From the NCBI RefSeq assembly GCF_001598555.1, contig NZ_BCZE01000012.1:1-64000 (forward strand): a DNA stretch of 64,000 bases, given 5' to 3'. Made by a program: the position numbers and the translations under genes. The notes beneath the pieces were generated by a model. It saw only the letters and a program-made list of their open reading frames with translations, did no database searches and was not told the DNA's origin. This DNA comes from Novosphingobium rosa NBRC 15208. Its GTDB lineage: Bacteria > Pseudomonadota > Alphaproteobacteria > Sphingomonadales > Sphingomonadaceae. Below are positions 1 through 8,573 of the stretch, piece after piece (the stretch's first letter is position 1; the number at the start of each line of letters is the position of its first letter).

Positions 1-33
1 CGGGACAGCGCCCGCCGTTCAGGGGCCAGTTCG

Positions 34-747
34 TCAGGCGACTGCTTCAGCCTGAGCGGCGAAGATGCGGTCGCAGCCGATGCGGGCCAGACGCAGCAGG
101 CGCAGCAGGCCTTCCTCGTCATAGGTCGCGCCCTCGGCGGTGGCCTGCACCTCGGCGATATGGCCGCCCTCGATCAGCACGAAATTGGCGTCGGCGTCGG
201 CGCTGCTGTCCTCGATGTAATCGAGATCGAGGACCGGCGTGCCCTTGGTGATGCCGCAGGAGACAGCGGCAACCTTGCGGGTCAGCGGATCCTCGGTGAT
301 GAGGCCCTTGGCCATCAGGCCCTGAACGGCCAGACGCAGCGCCACCCAGGCGCCGCTGATCGCCGCCGTGCGCGTGCCGCCATCGGCCTGAAGCACGTCG
401 CAATCGAGGGTGATCTGGCGCTCGCCAAGCTTCTTGAGATCGGTGACGGCGCGCAGCGAGCGGCCGATCAGGCGCTGGATTTCCTGCGTGCGCCCGCTCT
501 GCTTGCCCTTGGCGGCTTCACGCTGGCCGCGCGTGTGGGTGGCGCGGGGCAGCATCGAATATTCCGCCGTCACCCAGCCTTCGCCCTTGCCGCGCAGGAA
601 GGGGGGCACGCGCTCTTCCACGCTGGCAGTGACCAGCACGCGGGTGTCGCCGAAGCTGACCAGCACGCTGCCTTCGGCATGCTTGGTGAAGTTGGTGACG
701 ATCTCGATGCTGCGCATTTCGTCTGCGGCGCGGCCGGATGGGCGCAT
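34..747 (-). CDS. rph: Ribonuclease PH
   Basis: A 237-residue protein matching the usual RNase PH length. This phosphorolytic 3'-5' exoribonuclease trims the 3' ends of tRNA precursors using phosphate. Family landmarks are visible: the N-terminal MRPSGR start, the GDTRVLV core strand, [20 protein letters not shown], the arginine-rich [16 protein letters not shown] helix, the [16 protein letters not shown] segment, and the [13 protein letters not shown] acidic stretch that makes up the phosphate/metal-binding region. It is transcribed divergently from hrcA across a 108-bp gap, an arrangement common in sphingomonads and related alphaproteobacteria. The start was chosen because MRPSGR is the conserved family N-terminus. 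Nothing is odd about it. The 33 bases beyond its stop hold no recognisable gene. Confidence 0.96.
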   Translation of the reverse strand: MRPSGRAADEMRSIEIVTNFTKHAEGSVLVSFGDTRVLVTASVEERVPPFLRGKGEGWVTAEYSMLPRATHTRGQREAAKGKQSGRTQEIQRLIGRSLRAVTDLKKLGERQITLDCDVLQADGGTRTAAISGAWVALRLAVQGLMAKGLITEDPLTRKVAAVSCGITKGTPVLDLDYIEDSSADADANFVLIEGGHIAEVQATAEGATYDEEGLLRLLRLARIGCDRIFAAQAEAVA

Positions 748-855
748 AGGGTTTGGTCCTTATGAAGCAATTTGGCGCGGCTCTAATACCCGCGCCCGGA
801 AATGGCCAGCCCTGCCGTTGCAAAGAAGGCCTCTGTACCCCATGAAAGATGCATC

Positions 856-1899
856 ATGCACAGCCTGCCCGTCACCGAACTGACCACCCGCGCCCGCGAG
901 ATCTTTCGCCGGGTGGTTGAAGGCTATCTGACGACCGGCCAGCCCGTGGGGTCGCGCACGCTGGCGGGCGGGGGCGAGCTGAACCTGTCGCCCGCCTCGA
1001 TCCGCAGCGTGCTGGCCGATCTGGAAGGGCAGGGGCTTTTGAGCCAGCCCCATACCAGCGCGGGCCGCATGCCGACGGAAGTGGGCCTGCGTCTGTTCGT
1101 CGATGGCATGATGCAGATGTCCCAGCCTACGCGCGAAGAACGCGAAGCCATTGAGCGCAGCCTGACCGAGCCCGGCCCTATCGAGGCCGCTCTGGCCGCC
1201 ACCAGCGCGGCTCTCTCCGATCTTTCGGCCTGCGCGGGCGTGGTGATGATGCCTGCGCATGAGCCTTTGCTGGCGCAAGTGACCTTGGTGCCGCTCTCGC
1301 CCGGGCGGGCGCTGGCGGTGCTGGTGGGGCAGGATGGCGGGATCGAGAACCGCATCGTCGATCTGCCCCCCGGCCTGCCGCCCGGCGCTCTGGAGGAAGC
1401 CTCCAACTACATCACCGCCCATCTGGCCGGGCGCACGCTGGGTGAGGCGGCGCGGCTGATGCAGACGCAGATCGCCTCGGGCCAGAGCGCGCTCGATGCC
1501 GCCAGCGCCGATCTGGTCAACCGGGGCCTTGCCGTCTGGAGTCAGGATGCGCAGCGCCGCCCGGTGCTGATCGTGCGCGGGCAGGCCAATCTTCTGGACG
1601 ACAATGCGCTGGGCGATCTGGAACGCGTTCGCTCGCTGATCGACGATCTGGAGAGCAAGCAATCCGTCGCCCAGATGCTCGATCTGGCCCGCGAGGCCGA
1701 ATCGACCCGTATTTTCATCGGCGCGGAGAACCGGCTTTTCGCGCTGTCCGGCTCATCGGTGATCGCCTCGCCCTATCGTGATCGCGAGGGCAGGGTGGTT
1801 GGCGTGGTGGGCGTGATCGGGCCGACTCGGTTGAATTATGCGCGAGTCGTCCCCATGGTGGATTTCACCGCCCAGAGTCTGGGCCGACTGATCCGATAA
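856..1899 (+). CDS. hrcA: Heat-inducible transcription repressor HrcA
   Basis: HrcA represses class I heat-shock operons by binding CIRCE operators, and its activity is tuned by GroEL. The 347-residue product begins at ATG 856 (MHSLPVTELT). An in-frame ATG at 802 would add 18 residues that do not look like the family. An N-terminal winged helix is seen (VEGYLTTGQPVGSRTL, then SPASIRSVLADLEGQGLL and QPHTSAGRMPTEVGLR), followed by the long GAF-like effector domain ending in VGVVGVIGPTRLNYARVVPMV. Only 14 bp separate it from grpE, so the two are co-transcribed, the normal hrcA-grpE arrangement. No CIRCE repeat is visible near dnaK or hrcA, so its targets (for example groESL) probably lie outside this window. 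Confidence 0.95.
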   Translation: MHSLPVTELTTRAREIFRRVVEGYLTTGQPVGSRTLAGGGELNLSPASIRSVLADLEGQGLLSQPHTSAGRMPTEVGLRLFVDGMMQMSQPTREEREAIERSLTEPGPIEAALAATSAALSDLSACAGVVMMPAHEPLLAQVTLVPLSPGRALAVLVGQDGGIENRIVDLPPGLPPGALEEASNYITAHLAGRTLGEAARLMQTQIASGQSALDAASADLVNRGLAVWSQDAQRRPVLIVRGQANLLDDNALGDLERVRSLIDDLESKQSVAQMLDLAREAESTRIFIGAENRLFALSGSSVIASPYRDREGRVVGVVGVIGPTRLNYARVVPMVDFTAQSLGRLIR

Positions 1900-1913
1900 A
1901 TGAAGGCAATGAT

Positions 1914-2471
1914 ATGAATGAGGACATCTTCCAGGCCGCCAGCGAATCCGGCAAGGACGCAGGCGTGGAGGGCGCTGCCCCCGGCGTGACCGCCGAGCAG
2001 GACAGCCGAATCGCGACGCTGGAAAACGATCTGGAAGCGGCCAAGCAGGAGGTGCTCTACGCCCGCGCCGAAACGCAGAACGTGCGCCGCCGTCTGGAAA
2101 AGGACATCGCCGACGCCCGCGCCTATGCCAGCACCAGCTTTGCCCGCGATATTCTGAGCGTCGCCGACAATCTGTCGCGCGCGCTTGATTCGATCTCGCA
2201 GGATCTGCGTGACGACGAGAAGCTCAAGCCGCTGGTGGCGGGCATCGAAGCCACCACGCGTGAACTGGACAAGGTGTTCAACCAGAATTCCATCCAGAAG
2301 GTGGCCGCGCAGGGCCTGCCGCTCGACCCGAACCAGCATCAGGCGATGATCGAAATTCCTCACGCCGACGCCGAGCCCGGCACGATCATCCAGGTTCTGC
2401 AGCACGGCTACACCATCAAGGACCGCCTGCTGCGCCCGGCGATGGTCGCCGTGGCCAAGAAGCCCGACTAA
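1914..2471 (+). CDS. grpE: GrpE nucleotide exchange factor
   Basis: GrpE is the DnaK co-chaperone that releases ADP and thereby drives substrate release. The 185-residue protein has the family plan. An acidic, disordered N-terminus leads into a long coiled-coil helix (about residues 30-75, heptads around ATLENDLEAAKQEVLYARAETQNVRRRLEKD). This is followed by the four-helix bundle region and a C-terminal beta domain with the signature NPNQHQAM-like LDPNQHQAMIEIPHADAEPGTI and YTIKDRLLRPAMVAVAKK. It is second in the hrcA-grpE operon. Its partners dnaK and dnaJ lie 1.4 kb downstream on the same strand but are separated by an unrelated lipoprotein gene, a copper chaperone gene on the opposite strand and a repeat element. 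Confidence 0.96.
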   Translation: MNEDIFQAASESGKDAGVEGAAPGVTAEQDSRIATLENDLEAAKQEVLYARAETQNVRRRLEKDIADARAYASTSFARDILSVADNLSRALDSISQDLRDDEKLKPLVAGIEATTRELDKVFNQNSIQKVAAQGLPLDPNQHQAMIEIPHADAEPGTIIQVLQHGYTIKDRLLRPAMVAVAKKPD

Positions 2472-2549
2472 AAGGCCCATAGAGAGCCCCGGCGCGGGTG
2501 GAACATCCCGCGCCGCCGGTCATATCCCCATCATAGGATGGAGGATATC

Positions 2550-2810
2550 ATGACCAGAACTCTCATGTTGTCGATGATCGCTGGCGCGGCGCTTGCCCTT
2601 GGCGGCTGTGCTCATAACTATGGCGGCGAAGGCGCGCTTGGTGGCGCGGGCGCGGGTGCGGTGATCTCGGGCGTGGCGGGCGGCAATGTCGTCACCGGCG
2701 CGGCAATTGGCGCGGCCGCGGGCGCTTTGATCGGTTCGACCGTGCATAAGAACGATGGTTATTGCTATCGCCATGACCGCGAAGGCAATGAGCATCGCGT
2801 GGATTGTTAA
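2550..2810 (+). CDS. Glycine-zipper outer-membrane lipoprotein
   Basis: A small (86 aa) predicted lipoprotein. A signal peptide of about 20 residues ends in a lipobox, ALALGGC, so the cysteine at about residue 20 should be lipidated. The mature part is dominated by glycine/alanine repeats (GGAGAGAVISGVAGG, GAAIGAAAGALIGS) typical of the glycine-zipper 2TM/Rick_17kDa families of outer-membrane-associated lipoproteins. The C-terminus has two cysteines (GYCYRHDREGNEHRVDC) that could form a disulfide. The start at 2550 was chosen over an in-frame ATG at 2538 because GGAGG at 2541-2545 is correctly spaced for it. Its exact role is unknown. Relatives are often stress-related envelope proteins. Confidence 0.8.
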   Translation: MTRTLMLSMIAGAALALGGCAHNYGGEGALGGAGAGAVISGVAGGNVVTGAAIGAAAGALIGSTVHKNDGYCYRHDREGNEHRVDC

Positions 2811-2828
2811 GGGGTTGAAGGGGTAGCA

Positions 2829-3060
2829 GCAGGGGGCCATCGCCCCCTGCACCCCCGTTACGTCTTCCGACGCTAGGGCAGTGGTTCCGAAATGGAGCGC
2901 CCTACCTCTCCACCTGCGCAGCGCAAAGCGCCGCAGGCTTTATGCATCATGATCGATGATCTATGCGGGCGGATTGCCTACGGCGCGGCGGCCTTGCGCA
3001 AGGCCGAACCCTATGCGCCACATAGACATTCATGGGAGCGCGAGGGTGTAACACCCTCGC
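2829..3060. repeat. Dispersed structured repeat, copy A
   Basis: This is a non-coding stretch between two convergent genes. The left end is a perfect hairpin, GCAGGGGGC (2829-2837), loop CATC, GCCCCCTGC (2842-2850), enclosed by GGGGT/ACCCC arms. Next comes ACGTCTTCCGAC (2860-2871), then GGCAGTGG. The interior contains CCTCTCCACC and GCGCCGCAGGC. Near the right end it reads AAGGCCGAACCC followed by GGGAGCGCGAGGG and a palindrome of arms GCGAGGGTGT (3040-3049) and ACACCCTCGC (3051-3060), followed by a T-rich tail. The same blocks recur at 30088-30328 and, inverted, at 44386-44643. The right palindrome could also terminate transcription of the lipoprotein gene. Confidence 0.75.
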
Positions 3061-3074
3061 ATTGCCCCTTTTTC

Positions 3075-3608
3075 TTACATCTTCATTCCGGCCATATCGC
3101 CGTGATCCATGTCATGCCCGCCCCCGGCTGCTTCCACCTTGAGTGTGCCGACCAGCCTGCGGCCATCCTCCAGCACCAGCTTGAAGCCCAGCGTGTCACC
3201 AACCTTCACGGACTTGCGCAGGCCGAAGACCATCACATGCCGCCCACCGGGCGCGAAATCGGCGCTGTCGCCCGGGTCCAGCTTCAGGCGGGGCAGGGGG
3301 GCCATGGCGGTGCCCTTGGTCTCGTGCATCTCGGCCGTCTTGGCTGAGGGCAGCACGATGCCGGTGATCGTCACCGGAGCGGGCCCGGTGTTGCGCCAGT
3401 TGAAGTAGGCGGCAGCCGGGTGGCCCGGGATCACAGGCAGCACAAGCCGACCCGAAGGCGCGGCATTCTCGGCTGCGGAGGCGGCGGCAGAGGGCGTTGC
3501 AACCGCGCTTTCGCTGGCTGCGGCGGAGGAGGGAACCTCTTCGCCCTTGTGGCAGGCGGCAAGGCTCGCCAGCGCGAGCAAGGGGAGGGTAAAGCGCGCG
3601 ATAAACAT
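3075..3608 (-). CDS. PCuAC-family periplasmic copper chaperone with His/Met-rich tail
   Basis: A 177-residue exported protein of the PCu(A)C family (DUF461), which carries Cu(I) in the periplasm and delivers it, for example, to cytochrome oxidase. A signal peptide with the lipobox-like sequence ALASLAAC suggests lipidation at Cys19. The mature domain shows the copper motif with its spacing: EMHE, then a Met ten residues on (GTAMAPL), then GRHVMVFG. The C-terminal tail GGGHDMDHGDMAGMKM adds more Cu-type ligands. The start at 3608 was chosen because it gives a clean signal peptide and has AGGAG upstream. A longer frame adds 18 charged residues that would spoil export. It is convergent with the lipoprotein gene and divergent from dnaK. 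Confidence 0.88.
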   Translation of the reverse strand: MFIARFTLPLLALASLAACHKGEEVPSSAAASESAVATPSAAASAAENAAPSGRLVLPVIPGHPAAAYFNWRNTGPAPVTITGIVLPSAKTAEMHETKGTAMAPLPRLKLDPGDSADFAPGGRHVMVFGLRKSVKVGDTLGFKLVLEDGRRLVGTLKVEAAGGGHDMDHGDMAGMKM

Positions 3609-3726
3609 CTTCAGCAAATCTCCTGACCGCTCTTTGCTAGACGGTGACAGGCCCCGCGCCAAGCGCCGGTAACCAATTCATGGAGCAAATAGCTGGCAGT
3701 CATGACCGATTAGCTTCCCAAAAGGC

Positions 3727-3754
3727 CTTGTCGGCCCGTGAACCGCTCCTATAT
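3727..3754 (+). promoter_or_regulatory. Sigma-32 (RpoH) heat-shock promoter of dnaK
   Basis: CTTG at 3727-3730 and CCTATAT at 3748-3754 are separated by 17 bases. This fits the alphaproteobacterial RpoH consensus CTTG-N17/18-CYTATnT exactly. It lies about 95 bp before the dnaK ATG, so transcription should begin near 3761. That rules out the in-frame ATG at 3738 as a translation start. Seen in the sequence; use by RpoH is inferred. Confidence 0.75.
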
Positions 3755-3848
3755 GCCTTTTCGTCAAAGAGCCGCCAAACCGGTCTGCCGCGCATGCGGG
3801 GGCCTTTGGACAGGCGGTGTCACACAGCGACATGAGGACGGAAGAACT

Positions 3849-5762
3849 ATGGGTAAAGTGATCGGTATCGACCTGGGCACCACCAACAGCTGCGTTGCTG
3901 TGATGGATGGCGGCAAGCCCAAGGTCATCGAAAATTCGGAAGGGGCGCGCACCACGCCTTCGATCGTCGCCTTCACCAAGGATGGTGAGCGCCTGATCGG
4001 CCAGCCGGCCAAGCGCCAGGCGGTGACCAACCCCGACAACACCATCTTCGCTGTGAAGCGTCTGATCGGTCGCCGTTACGACGATCCGATGACGCAGAAG
4101 GACATGGCGCTGGTTCCCTACAAGATCGCCAAGGGGAAGAATGGCGATGCGTGGGTCGAAGCCGGCGGCACCGACTATTCGCCGTCGCAGGTGTCTGCCT
4201 TCACTCTGCAGAAGATGAAGGAAACCGCCGAGAGCTATCTGGGCGAGACCGTCACGCAGGCTGTCATCACCGTGCCGGCCTATTTCAATGACGCTCAGCG
4301 TCAGGCCACCAAGGACGCCGGCCAGATCGCCGGTCTGGAAGTGCTGCGCATCATCAACGAGCCGACGGCGGCCGCGCTGGCCTATGGTCTGGACAAGAAC
4401 GATGGCAAGACCATCGCTGTCTACGATCTTGGCGGCGGCACCTTCGACGTGTCGATTCTGGAAATCGGCGATGGCGTCTTCGAGGTGAAGTCGACCAACG
4501 GCGACACCTTCCTGGGCGGTGAAGATTTCGACAGCAAGCTGGTCGAGCATCTGGCCGACAAGTTCAAGGCCAAGGAAGGTCTGGACCTCAAGACCGACCG
4601 TCTGGCCCTGCAGCGCCTGAAGGAAGCCGCTGAAAAGGCCAAGATCGAGCTGTCGTCCGCGCAGACCACCGAGATCAACCTGCCCTTCATCACCGCCCGT
4701 ATGGAAGGTGGCGCCACCACCCCGCTCCATCTGGTGGAGACGCTGAGCCGTTCGGAACTGGAGCGTCTGGTCGGCGATCTGATCCAGCGCACGCTGGAGC
4801 CTTGCCGCAAGGCGATGAAGGATGCCGGTCTCTCGATCAGCCAGATCGACGACGTTGTGCTCGTGGGCGGCATGACCCGCATGCCCAAGGTGCGCGATGC
4901 GGTGAAGGACTTCTTCGGCAAGGAGCCCCACACGGGCGTCAACCCTGACGAAGTCGTGGCCATGGGCGCCGCCATTCAGGCCGGTGTGCTTCAGGGCGAC
5001 GTGAAGGACGTTCTGCTGCTCGACGTGACCCCGCTGTCGCTGGGCATCGAGACGCTGGGCGGCGTGTTCACCCGCATGATCGACCGCAACACCACGATCC
5101 CCACCAAGAAGAGCCAGGTCTACTCGACTGCCGATGACAATCAGCAGGCCGTGACCATCCGCGTCTTCCAGGGCGAGCGTGAAATGGCGGCGGACAACAA
5201 GATCCTGGGCCAGTTCGATCTGGTCGGCATTCCCCCGGCCCGCCGCGGTGTGCCCCAGATCGAGGTGACCTTCGACATCGACGCCAACGGTCTGGTGAAC
5301 GTGTCGGCCAAGGACAAGGGCACCGGCAAGGAGCAGCAGATCCGCATTCAGGCGTCGGGCGGTCTTTCGGACTCCGACATCGACCAGATGGTCAAGGATG
5401 CCGAGAAGTTCGCCGAAGAGGACAAGAAGCGTCGTGAGGCCGCCGAGGCCAAGAACAACGCCGAAAGCCTCGTCCATGCCACCGAGCAGCAGATCGCTGA
5501 AAACGGTGACAAGGTCGATCCGGCGCTGAAGGCCGAGATCGAGGCCGCCATCGCCGAGGCCAAGACGGCCATCGAGGGCGGTGAGCCCGCCGAGATGACC
5601 GCCAAGACCCAGGCCCTGACCGAAAAGGCCATGAAGCTGGGCCAGGCGATCTATGAGAAGGAGCAGGCCTCTGCTGCCGCGCCGGGTGGCGCGGGCGCTC
5701 AGGCCCATGACGATGGCGTGGTCGATGCCGAGTTCTCGGAAGTTGACGAGAACAAGGGTTGA
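3849..5762 (+). CDS. dnaK: Chaperone protein DnaK (Hsp70)
   Basis: ATP-dependent cytosolic Hsp70 that binds exposed hydrophobic segments of unfolded proteins, working with DnaJ and GrpE. At 637 residues it has the usual length. The start [15 protein letters not shown] is the canonical N-terminus. The actin-like ATPase domain (1-385) contains [53 protein letters not shown] and [13 protein letters not shown]. The hydrophobic [14 protein letters not shown] linker follows, then the substrate-binding domain and a helical lid ending in the acidic tail [15 protein letters not shown], characteristic of bacterial DnaK. It is preceded by a strong sigma-32 promoter and followed by a strong hairpin before dnaJ. 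Confidence 0.98.
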   Translation: MGKVIGIDLGTTNSCVAVMDGGKPKVIENSEGARTTPSIVAFTKDGERLIGQPAKRQAVTNPDNTIFAVKRLIGRRYDDPMTQKDMALVPYKIAKGKNGDAWVEAGGTDYSPSQVSAFTLQKMKETAESYLGETVTQAVITVPAYFNDAQRQATKDAGQIAGLEVLRIINEPTAAALAYGLDKNDGKTIAVYDLGGGTFDVSILEIGDGVFEVKSTNGDTFLGGEDFDSKLVEHLADKFKAKEGLDLKTDRLALQRLKEAAEKAKIELSSAQTTEINLPFITARMEGGATTPLHLVETLSRSELERLVGDLIQRTLEPCRKAMKDAGLSISQIDDVVLVGGMTRMPKVRDAVKDFFGKEPHTGVNPDEVVAMGAAIQAGVLQGDVKDVLLLDVTPLSLGIETLGGVFTRMIDRNTTIPTKKSQVYSTADDNQQAVTIRVFQGEREMAADNKILGQFDLVGIPPARRGVPQIEVTFDIDANGLVNVSAKDKGTGKEQQIRIQASGGLSDSDIDQMVKDAEKFAEEDKKRREAAEAKNNAESLVHATEQQIAENGDKVDPALKAEIEAAIAEAKTAIEGGEPAEMTAKTQALTEKAMKLGQAIYEKEQASAAAPGGAGAQAHDDGVVDAEFSEVDENKG

Positions 5763-5786
5763 TCTGATCGCCTGACGTGAAAAGCG

Positions 5787-5827
5787 GGCCCGCCACGCCG
5801 GTCAAGTGGCGTGGCGGGCCTGTTTGT
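5787..5827 (+). terminator. Strong hairpin between dnaK and dnaJ
   Basis: A perfect 13-bp stem, GGCCCGCCACGCC (5787-5799) with GGCGTGGCGGGCC (5808-5820) and an 8-base loop, is followed by TGTTTGTATGTATTTT. It fits a rho-independent terminator or an attenuator that lowers dnaJ expression relative to dnaK. dnaJ starts 72 bp further on, without an obvious RpoH promoter of its own, so partial read-through is the simpler reading. Confidence 0.8.
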
Positions 5828-5892
5828 ATGTATTTTCGGTGAGGCAGCCCTGTTGCCGATATCCGCGCTGAACTGATCCCGAAGGAAAGCCC

Positions 5893-7029
5893 ATGTCGAC
5901 GCAGGTCGATTATTACGAATTGCTGGAAGTCACCCGCGAAGCCGATGATGCGACGCTCAAGACGTCGTACCGCAAGCTGGCGATGAAGTTCCACCCGGAC
6001 CGCAACCCGGGCTGCAAGGACTCCGAGGCCAAGTTCAAGGAGATCAGCGAGGCTTACGACTGCCTGAAAGACCCCCAGAAGCGCGCCGCCTATGACCGCT
6101 TCGGCCATGCCGCCTTTCAGAACGGCGGACCCGGCGGTGGTGGCTTTGGCGGTCAGGGCGCCGAATTCGGCGACATCGGCGATATTTTCGAGACGATCTT
6201 CGGCAGCGCCTTTGGCGGCGGCGGTGGACGCCAGCAGGCGCGTCGCGGCGCCGATCTGCGCTACGATCTGGAAATCGGCCTCGACGAGGCTTTCCACGGC
6301 AAGGATGTCGAGATCGACATCGAGGTCTCCACCACCTGCGAACCCTGCCACGGCAAGGGCGCGGAACCGGGTACCGGCGCGCGCCGCTGCAACCTGTGCG
6401 GCGGCCACGGCAAGGTCCGCGCCAATCAGGGCTTCTTCATGGTGGAGCGCACCTGCCCCACCTGTCACGGTCGCGGCGAGGTGATCGAGAAGCCTTGCCG
6501 GGCCTGCGGCGGCGAGGGTCGCGTCGACCAGAAGCAGAAGCTGGAGGTCTCGATTCCGGCGGGCGTCGACACCGGCACGCGCATCCGCCTCACCGGCAAG
6601 GGCGAGGCCGGGCCTTTCGGCTCGCCTCCGGGCGACCTCTACATTTTCCTCCATGTGAAGCGCCACAGGGTCTTCGAGCGCGACGGCACCACGCTGCTGA
6701 CCCGCGCGCCGATCAGCTTCACCACCGCCGCGCTGGGCGGCTCGATCGAGATTCCCGGCCTCGACGGCAAGGTGCATGAGATCGAGATCCCGGCGGGCAT
6801 CCAGTCGGGCAAGCAGCTGCGCAAGCGCGGGGCGGGCATGCCGGTGGTGAATGGTCGCGGCATCGGCGATCTGGTGGTGGAAGTGGCGGTGGAAACGCCG
6901 ACCCGGCTTTCGGCCCGCCAGAAGGAATTGCTGCGCGAATTCCAGGGCACCGAGACGGGCGATGAATGCCCCGAGGTGAAGGGTTTCTTCAACCGCATCA
7001 AGGATGCATGGAACGATATGCGCGAGTAG
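5893..7029 (+). CDS. dnaJ: Chaperone protein DnaJ (Hsp40)
   Basis: J-domain co-chaperone that delivers clients to DnaK and stimulates its ATPase. The 378 residues contain, in order, an N-terminal J domain with the HPD triad (KFHPDRNPG, about residues 35-43) and a Gly/Phe-rich linker (GGPGGGGFGGQG). A zinc-binding domain follows with four CxxCxGxG-type repeats: CEPCHGKG, CNLCGGHG, CPTCHGRG and CRACGGEG. C-terminal peptide-binding domains complete the protein. All key residues are present, making it a type I DnaJ. GAAGGAAAG just upstream is a good ribosome-binding site. It probably shares transcripts with dnaK through the intervening hairpin. Confidence 0.97.
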   Translation: MSTQVDYYELLEVTREADDATLKTSYRKLAMKFHPDRNPGCKDSEAKFKEISEAYDCLKDPQKRAAYDRFGHAAFQNGGPGGGGFGGQGAEFGDIGDIFETIFGSAFGGGGGRQQARRGADLRYDLEIGLDEAFHGKDVEIDIEVSTTCEPCHGKGAEPGTGARRCNLCGGHGKVRANQGFFMVERTCPTCHGRGEVIEKPCRACGGEGRVDQKQKLEVSIPAGVDTGTRIRLTGKGEAGPFGSPPGDLYIFLHVKRHRVFERDGTTLLTRAPISFTTAALGGSIEIPGLDGKVHEIEIPAGIQSGKQLRKRGAGMPVVNGRGIGDLVVEVAVETPTRLSARQKELLREFQGTETGDECPEVKGFFNRIKDAWNDMRE

Positions 7030-7067
7030 CGCTCAAGGTGTGATTGAGGCATCACGCCTTGAGCGCT
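7028..7067. terminator. Inverted repeat at the end of dnaJ
   Basis: A 17-bp stem with one G-U pair runs from 7028-7044 to 7051-7067, built on AGCGCTCAAGG and CCTTGAGCGCT with a 6-base loop. It overlaps the last bases of the dnaJ stop codon. There is no T-run after it, so it may act as a mRNA 3' stabiliser or a weak terminator before radA. Confidence 0.6.
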
Positions 7068-7081
7068 GATTCTTGATGGTC

Positions 7082-7126
7082 GCATCGTTGTTGCGAAAAA
7101 CCGGTTCCCACTTTTTCGCACGATGC
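7082..7126. repeat. Palindromic intergenic repeat (CCGGTTCCCAC type)
   Basis: TGCGAAAAA (7092-7100) and TTTTTCGCA (7112-7120) flank the central CCGGTTCCCAC. The outer GCATCG and CGATGC extend the dyad. Small palindromes built around CCGGTTCCCACTTTT are, from memory, very frequent in intergenic regions of Rhizobiales and other alphaproteobacteria. This one lies between dnaJ and radA and would fold as a hairpin in RNA. Only one copy is seen in this window. Confidence 0.6.
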
Positions 7127-7173
7127 TCCAGGTCGCGCTTGCGTTCCTCATTCGTTCCAATTACGCAGGCCTT

Positions 7174-8562
7174 ATGGCCAAACCCAAACGTCGCTTCGTC
7201 TGTTCTTCCTGTGGCAGTGTCACCAACCGCTGGCAGGGGCAATGCGTCGATTGCGGCGAGTGGAACACGCTGACCGAGGAGGCCCCGGCCACGGTCTTCT
7301 CGGCCAAACATGACCTTTCCAGCGGCGGAAGGGCGATCAGCTTCGAGCCGTTGGATATGCCGGGCAAGGCGCTGGTGCGCCGCTCGACCGGTATCGATGA
7401 ATTCGACCGCGCGCTGGGTGGCGGTCTGGTGCCGGGCAGCGCGATCCTGATGGGCGGCGACCCCGGCATCGGAAAATCCACGCTGCTGCTTCAGGCCAGC
7501 GCCAAGGTGGCGCAAGCGGGCGGCCTTGCCGTCTATATCAGCGGTGAGGAAGCCACCGGCCAGATCCGTCTGCGCGCCGAAAGGCTTGGCGTGGCGGCCG
7601 CGCCGATCAAGCTGGCGGCCAGCACTTCGGTGCGCGATATTCTCACCACCTTGGGCGATATGGATGCGCCCGCGCTGCTGGTGATCGATTCGATCCAGTG
7701 CATGCATTCCGACCAGATCGAGGGCGCGCCGGGCACGGTCTCTCAGGTGCGTGGCTGTGCCTTCGAATTGATCCGCTACGCCAAGGAGAATGGCGCGGCG
7801 CTGGTGCTGGTGGGCCATGTCACCAAGGATGGCAGCATCGCGGGCCCCCGCGTGCTGGAGCATATGGTCGATGTGGTCATGGCCTTCGAGGGCGAGCGCA
7901 GTCACCAGTACCGCATCCTGCGCAATCTGAAGAACCGCTTCGGCCCGGTTGACGAGATCGGCGTCTTCGCCATGGAAGGCCATGGGCTGGCGGAGGTGGG
8001 CAACCCTTCGCTGCTGTTCCTCTCGGGCCGTGAGAACACCATTGCGGGCAGCGCCGTCTTCCCGGCGATGGAGGGCACGCGCCCGGTGCTGGTGGAAATC
8101 CAGGCGCTGATCGTGCGGCTGCAATCGGGCGCCACACCCCGCCGCGCGGTGGTGGGCTGGGACAATGGGCGCCTTGCCATGCTGCTGGCGGTGCTGGAGG
8201 CGCGCTGCGGGCTCAATTTCTCCAGCGCGGAAGTCTATCTCAATGTGGCGGGAGGCTACAGACTTGCCGATCCCGCCGCCGATCTGGCGGTTGCTGCCGC
8301 GCTGGTCTCGGCGCTTTCGGAAAAGCCTCTGCCGCGAGAGGCCGTTTGGTTCGGCGAAGTCTCGCTGGCGGGAGAAATCCGCCCTGTCGCCCATGCCGGT
8401 TTGCGGCTGCGCGAATCGGCCAAACTGGGCTTTGCCCATGCCTTCGGGCCGGAGGATAAGGCGCTCTCGGGCAAGAATGGGGCGGCCAAGGAAGCGGGCG
8501 GACGTCATACCAGTGTACAACTGCTGCCAAATCTCGTTGACCGCATCCTTGGGGGCGAATAG
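7174..8562 (+). CDS. radA: DNA repair protein RadA
   Basis: RecA-like ATPase that promotes branch migration during recombinational repair. It is 462 residues starting at MAKPKRRFVCSSCG. This start was chosen because the N-terminal zinc finger (CSSCGSVTNRWQGQCVDCGEWNTL, C4 type) begins there. The RecA-type core follows with Walker A GGDPGIGKST at about residue 92, Walker B LLVIDSIQ, and the RadA-specific KNRFGPVDEIGVF motif. The C-terminal Lon-protease-like domain contains GGYRLADPAADLAVAAAL. All functional motifs are intact. The gene is followed by cvpA only 11 bp downstream, a common alphaproteobacterial pairing. Confidence 0.96.
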   Translation: MAKPKRRFVCSSCGSVTNRWQGQCVDCGEWNTLTEEAPATVFSAKHDLSSGGRAISFEPLDMPGKALVRRSTGIDEFDRALGGGLVPGSAILMGGDPGIGKSTLLLQASAKVAQAGGLAVYISGEEATGQIRLRAERLGVAAAPIKLAASTSVRDILTTLGDMDAPALLVIDSIQCMHSDQIEGAPGTVSQVRGCAFELIRYAKENGAALVLVGHVTKDGSIAGPRVLEHMVDVVMAFEGERSHQYRILRNLKNRFGPVDEIGVFAMEGHGLAEVGNPSLLFLSGRENTIAGSAVFPAMEGTRPVLVEIQALIVRLQSGATPRRAVVGWDNGRLAMLLAVLEARCGLNFSSAEVYLNVAGGYRLADPAADLAVAAALVSALSEKPLPREAVWFGEVSLAGEIRPVAHAGLRLRESAKLGFAHAFGPEDKALSGKNGAAKEAGGRHTSVQLLPNLVDRILGGE

Positions 8563-8573
8563 TCCGGTCCCAT

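Noticed and set aside
818..843. A TTGCAA / CCCCAT pair before hrcA resembling an E. coli-style sigma-32 promoter
   Set aside because: The -35 lacks the first C of CTTG and the start site would fall within about 6 bases of the hrcA ATG, leaving no room for a ribosome-binding site.
748..3848. CIRCE operator (TTAGCACTC-N9-GAGTGCTAA)
   Set aside because: Looked for upstream of hrcA and dnaK because HrcA is encoded here; no match seen.
3678..5708. A 676-residue open frame antisense to dnaK
   Set aside because: It is a codon-composition shadow of dnaK in GC-rich DNA; the product is a His/Leu/Gly-rich sequence with no domain and no ribosome-binding site.
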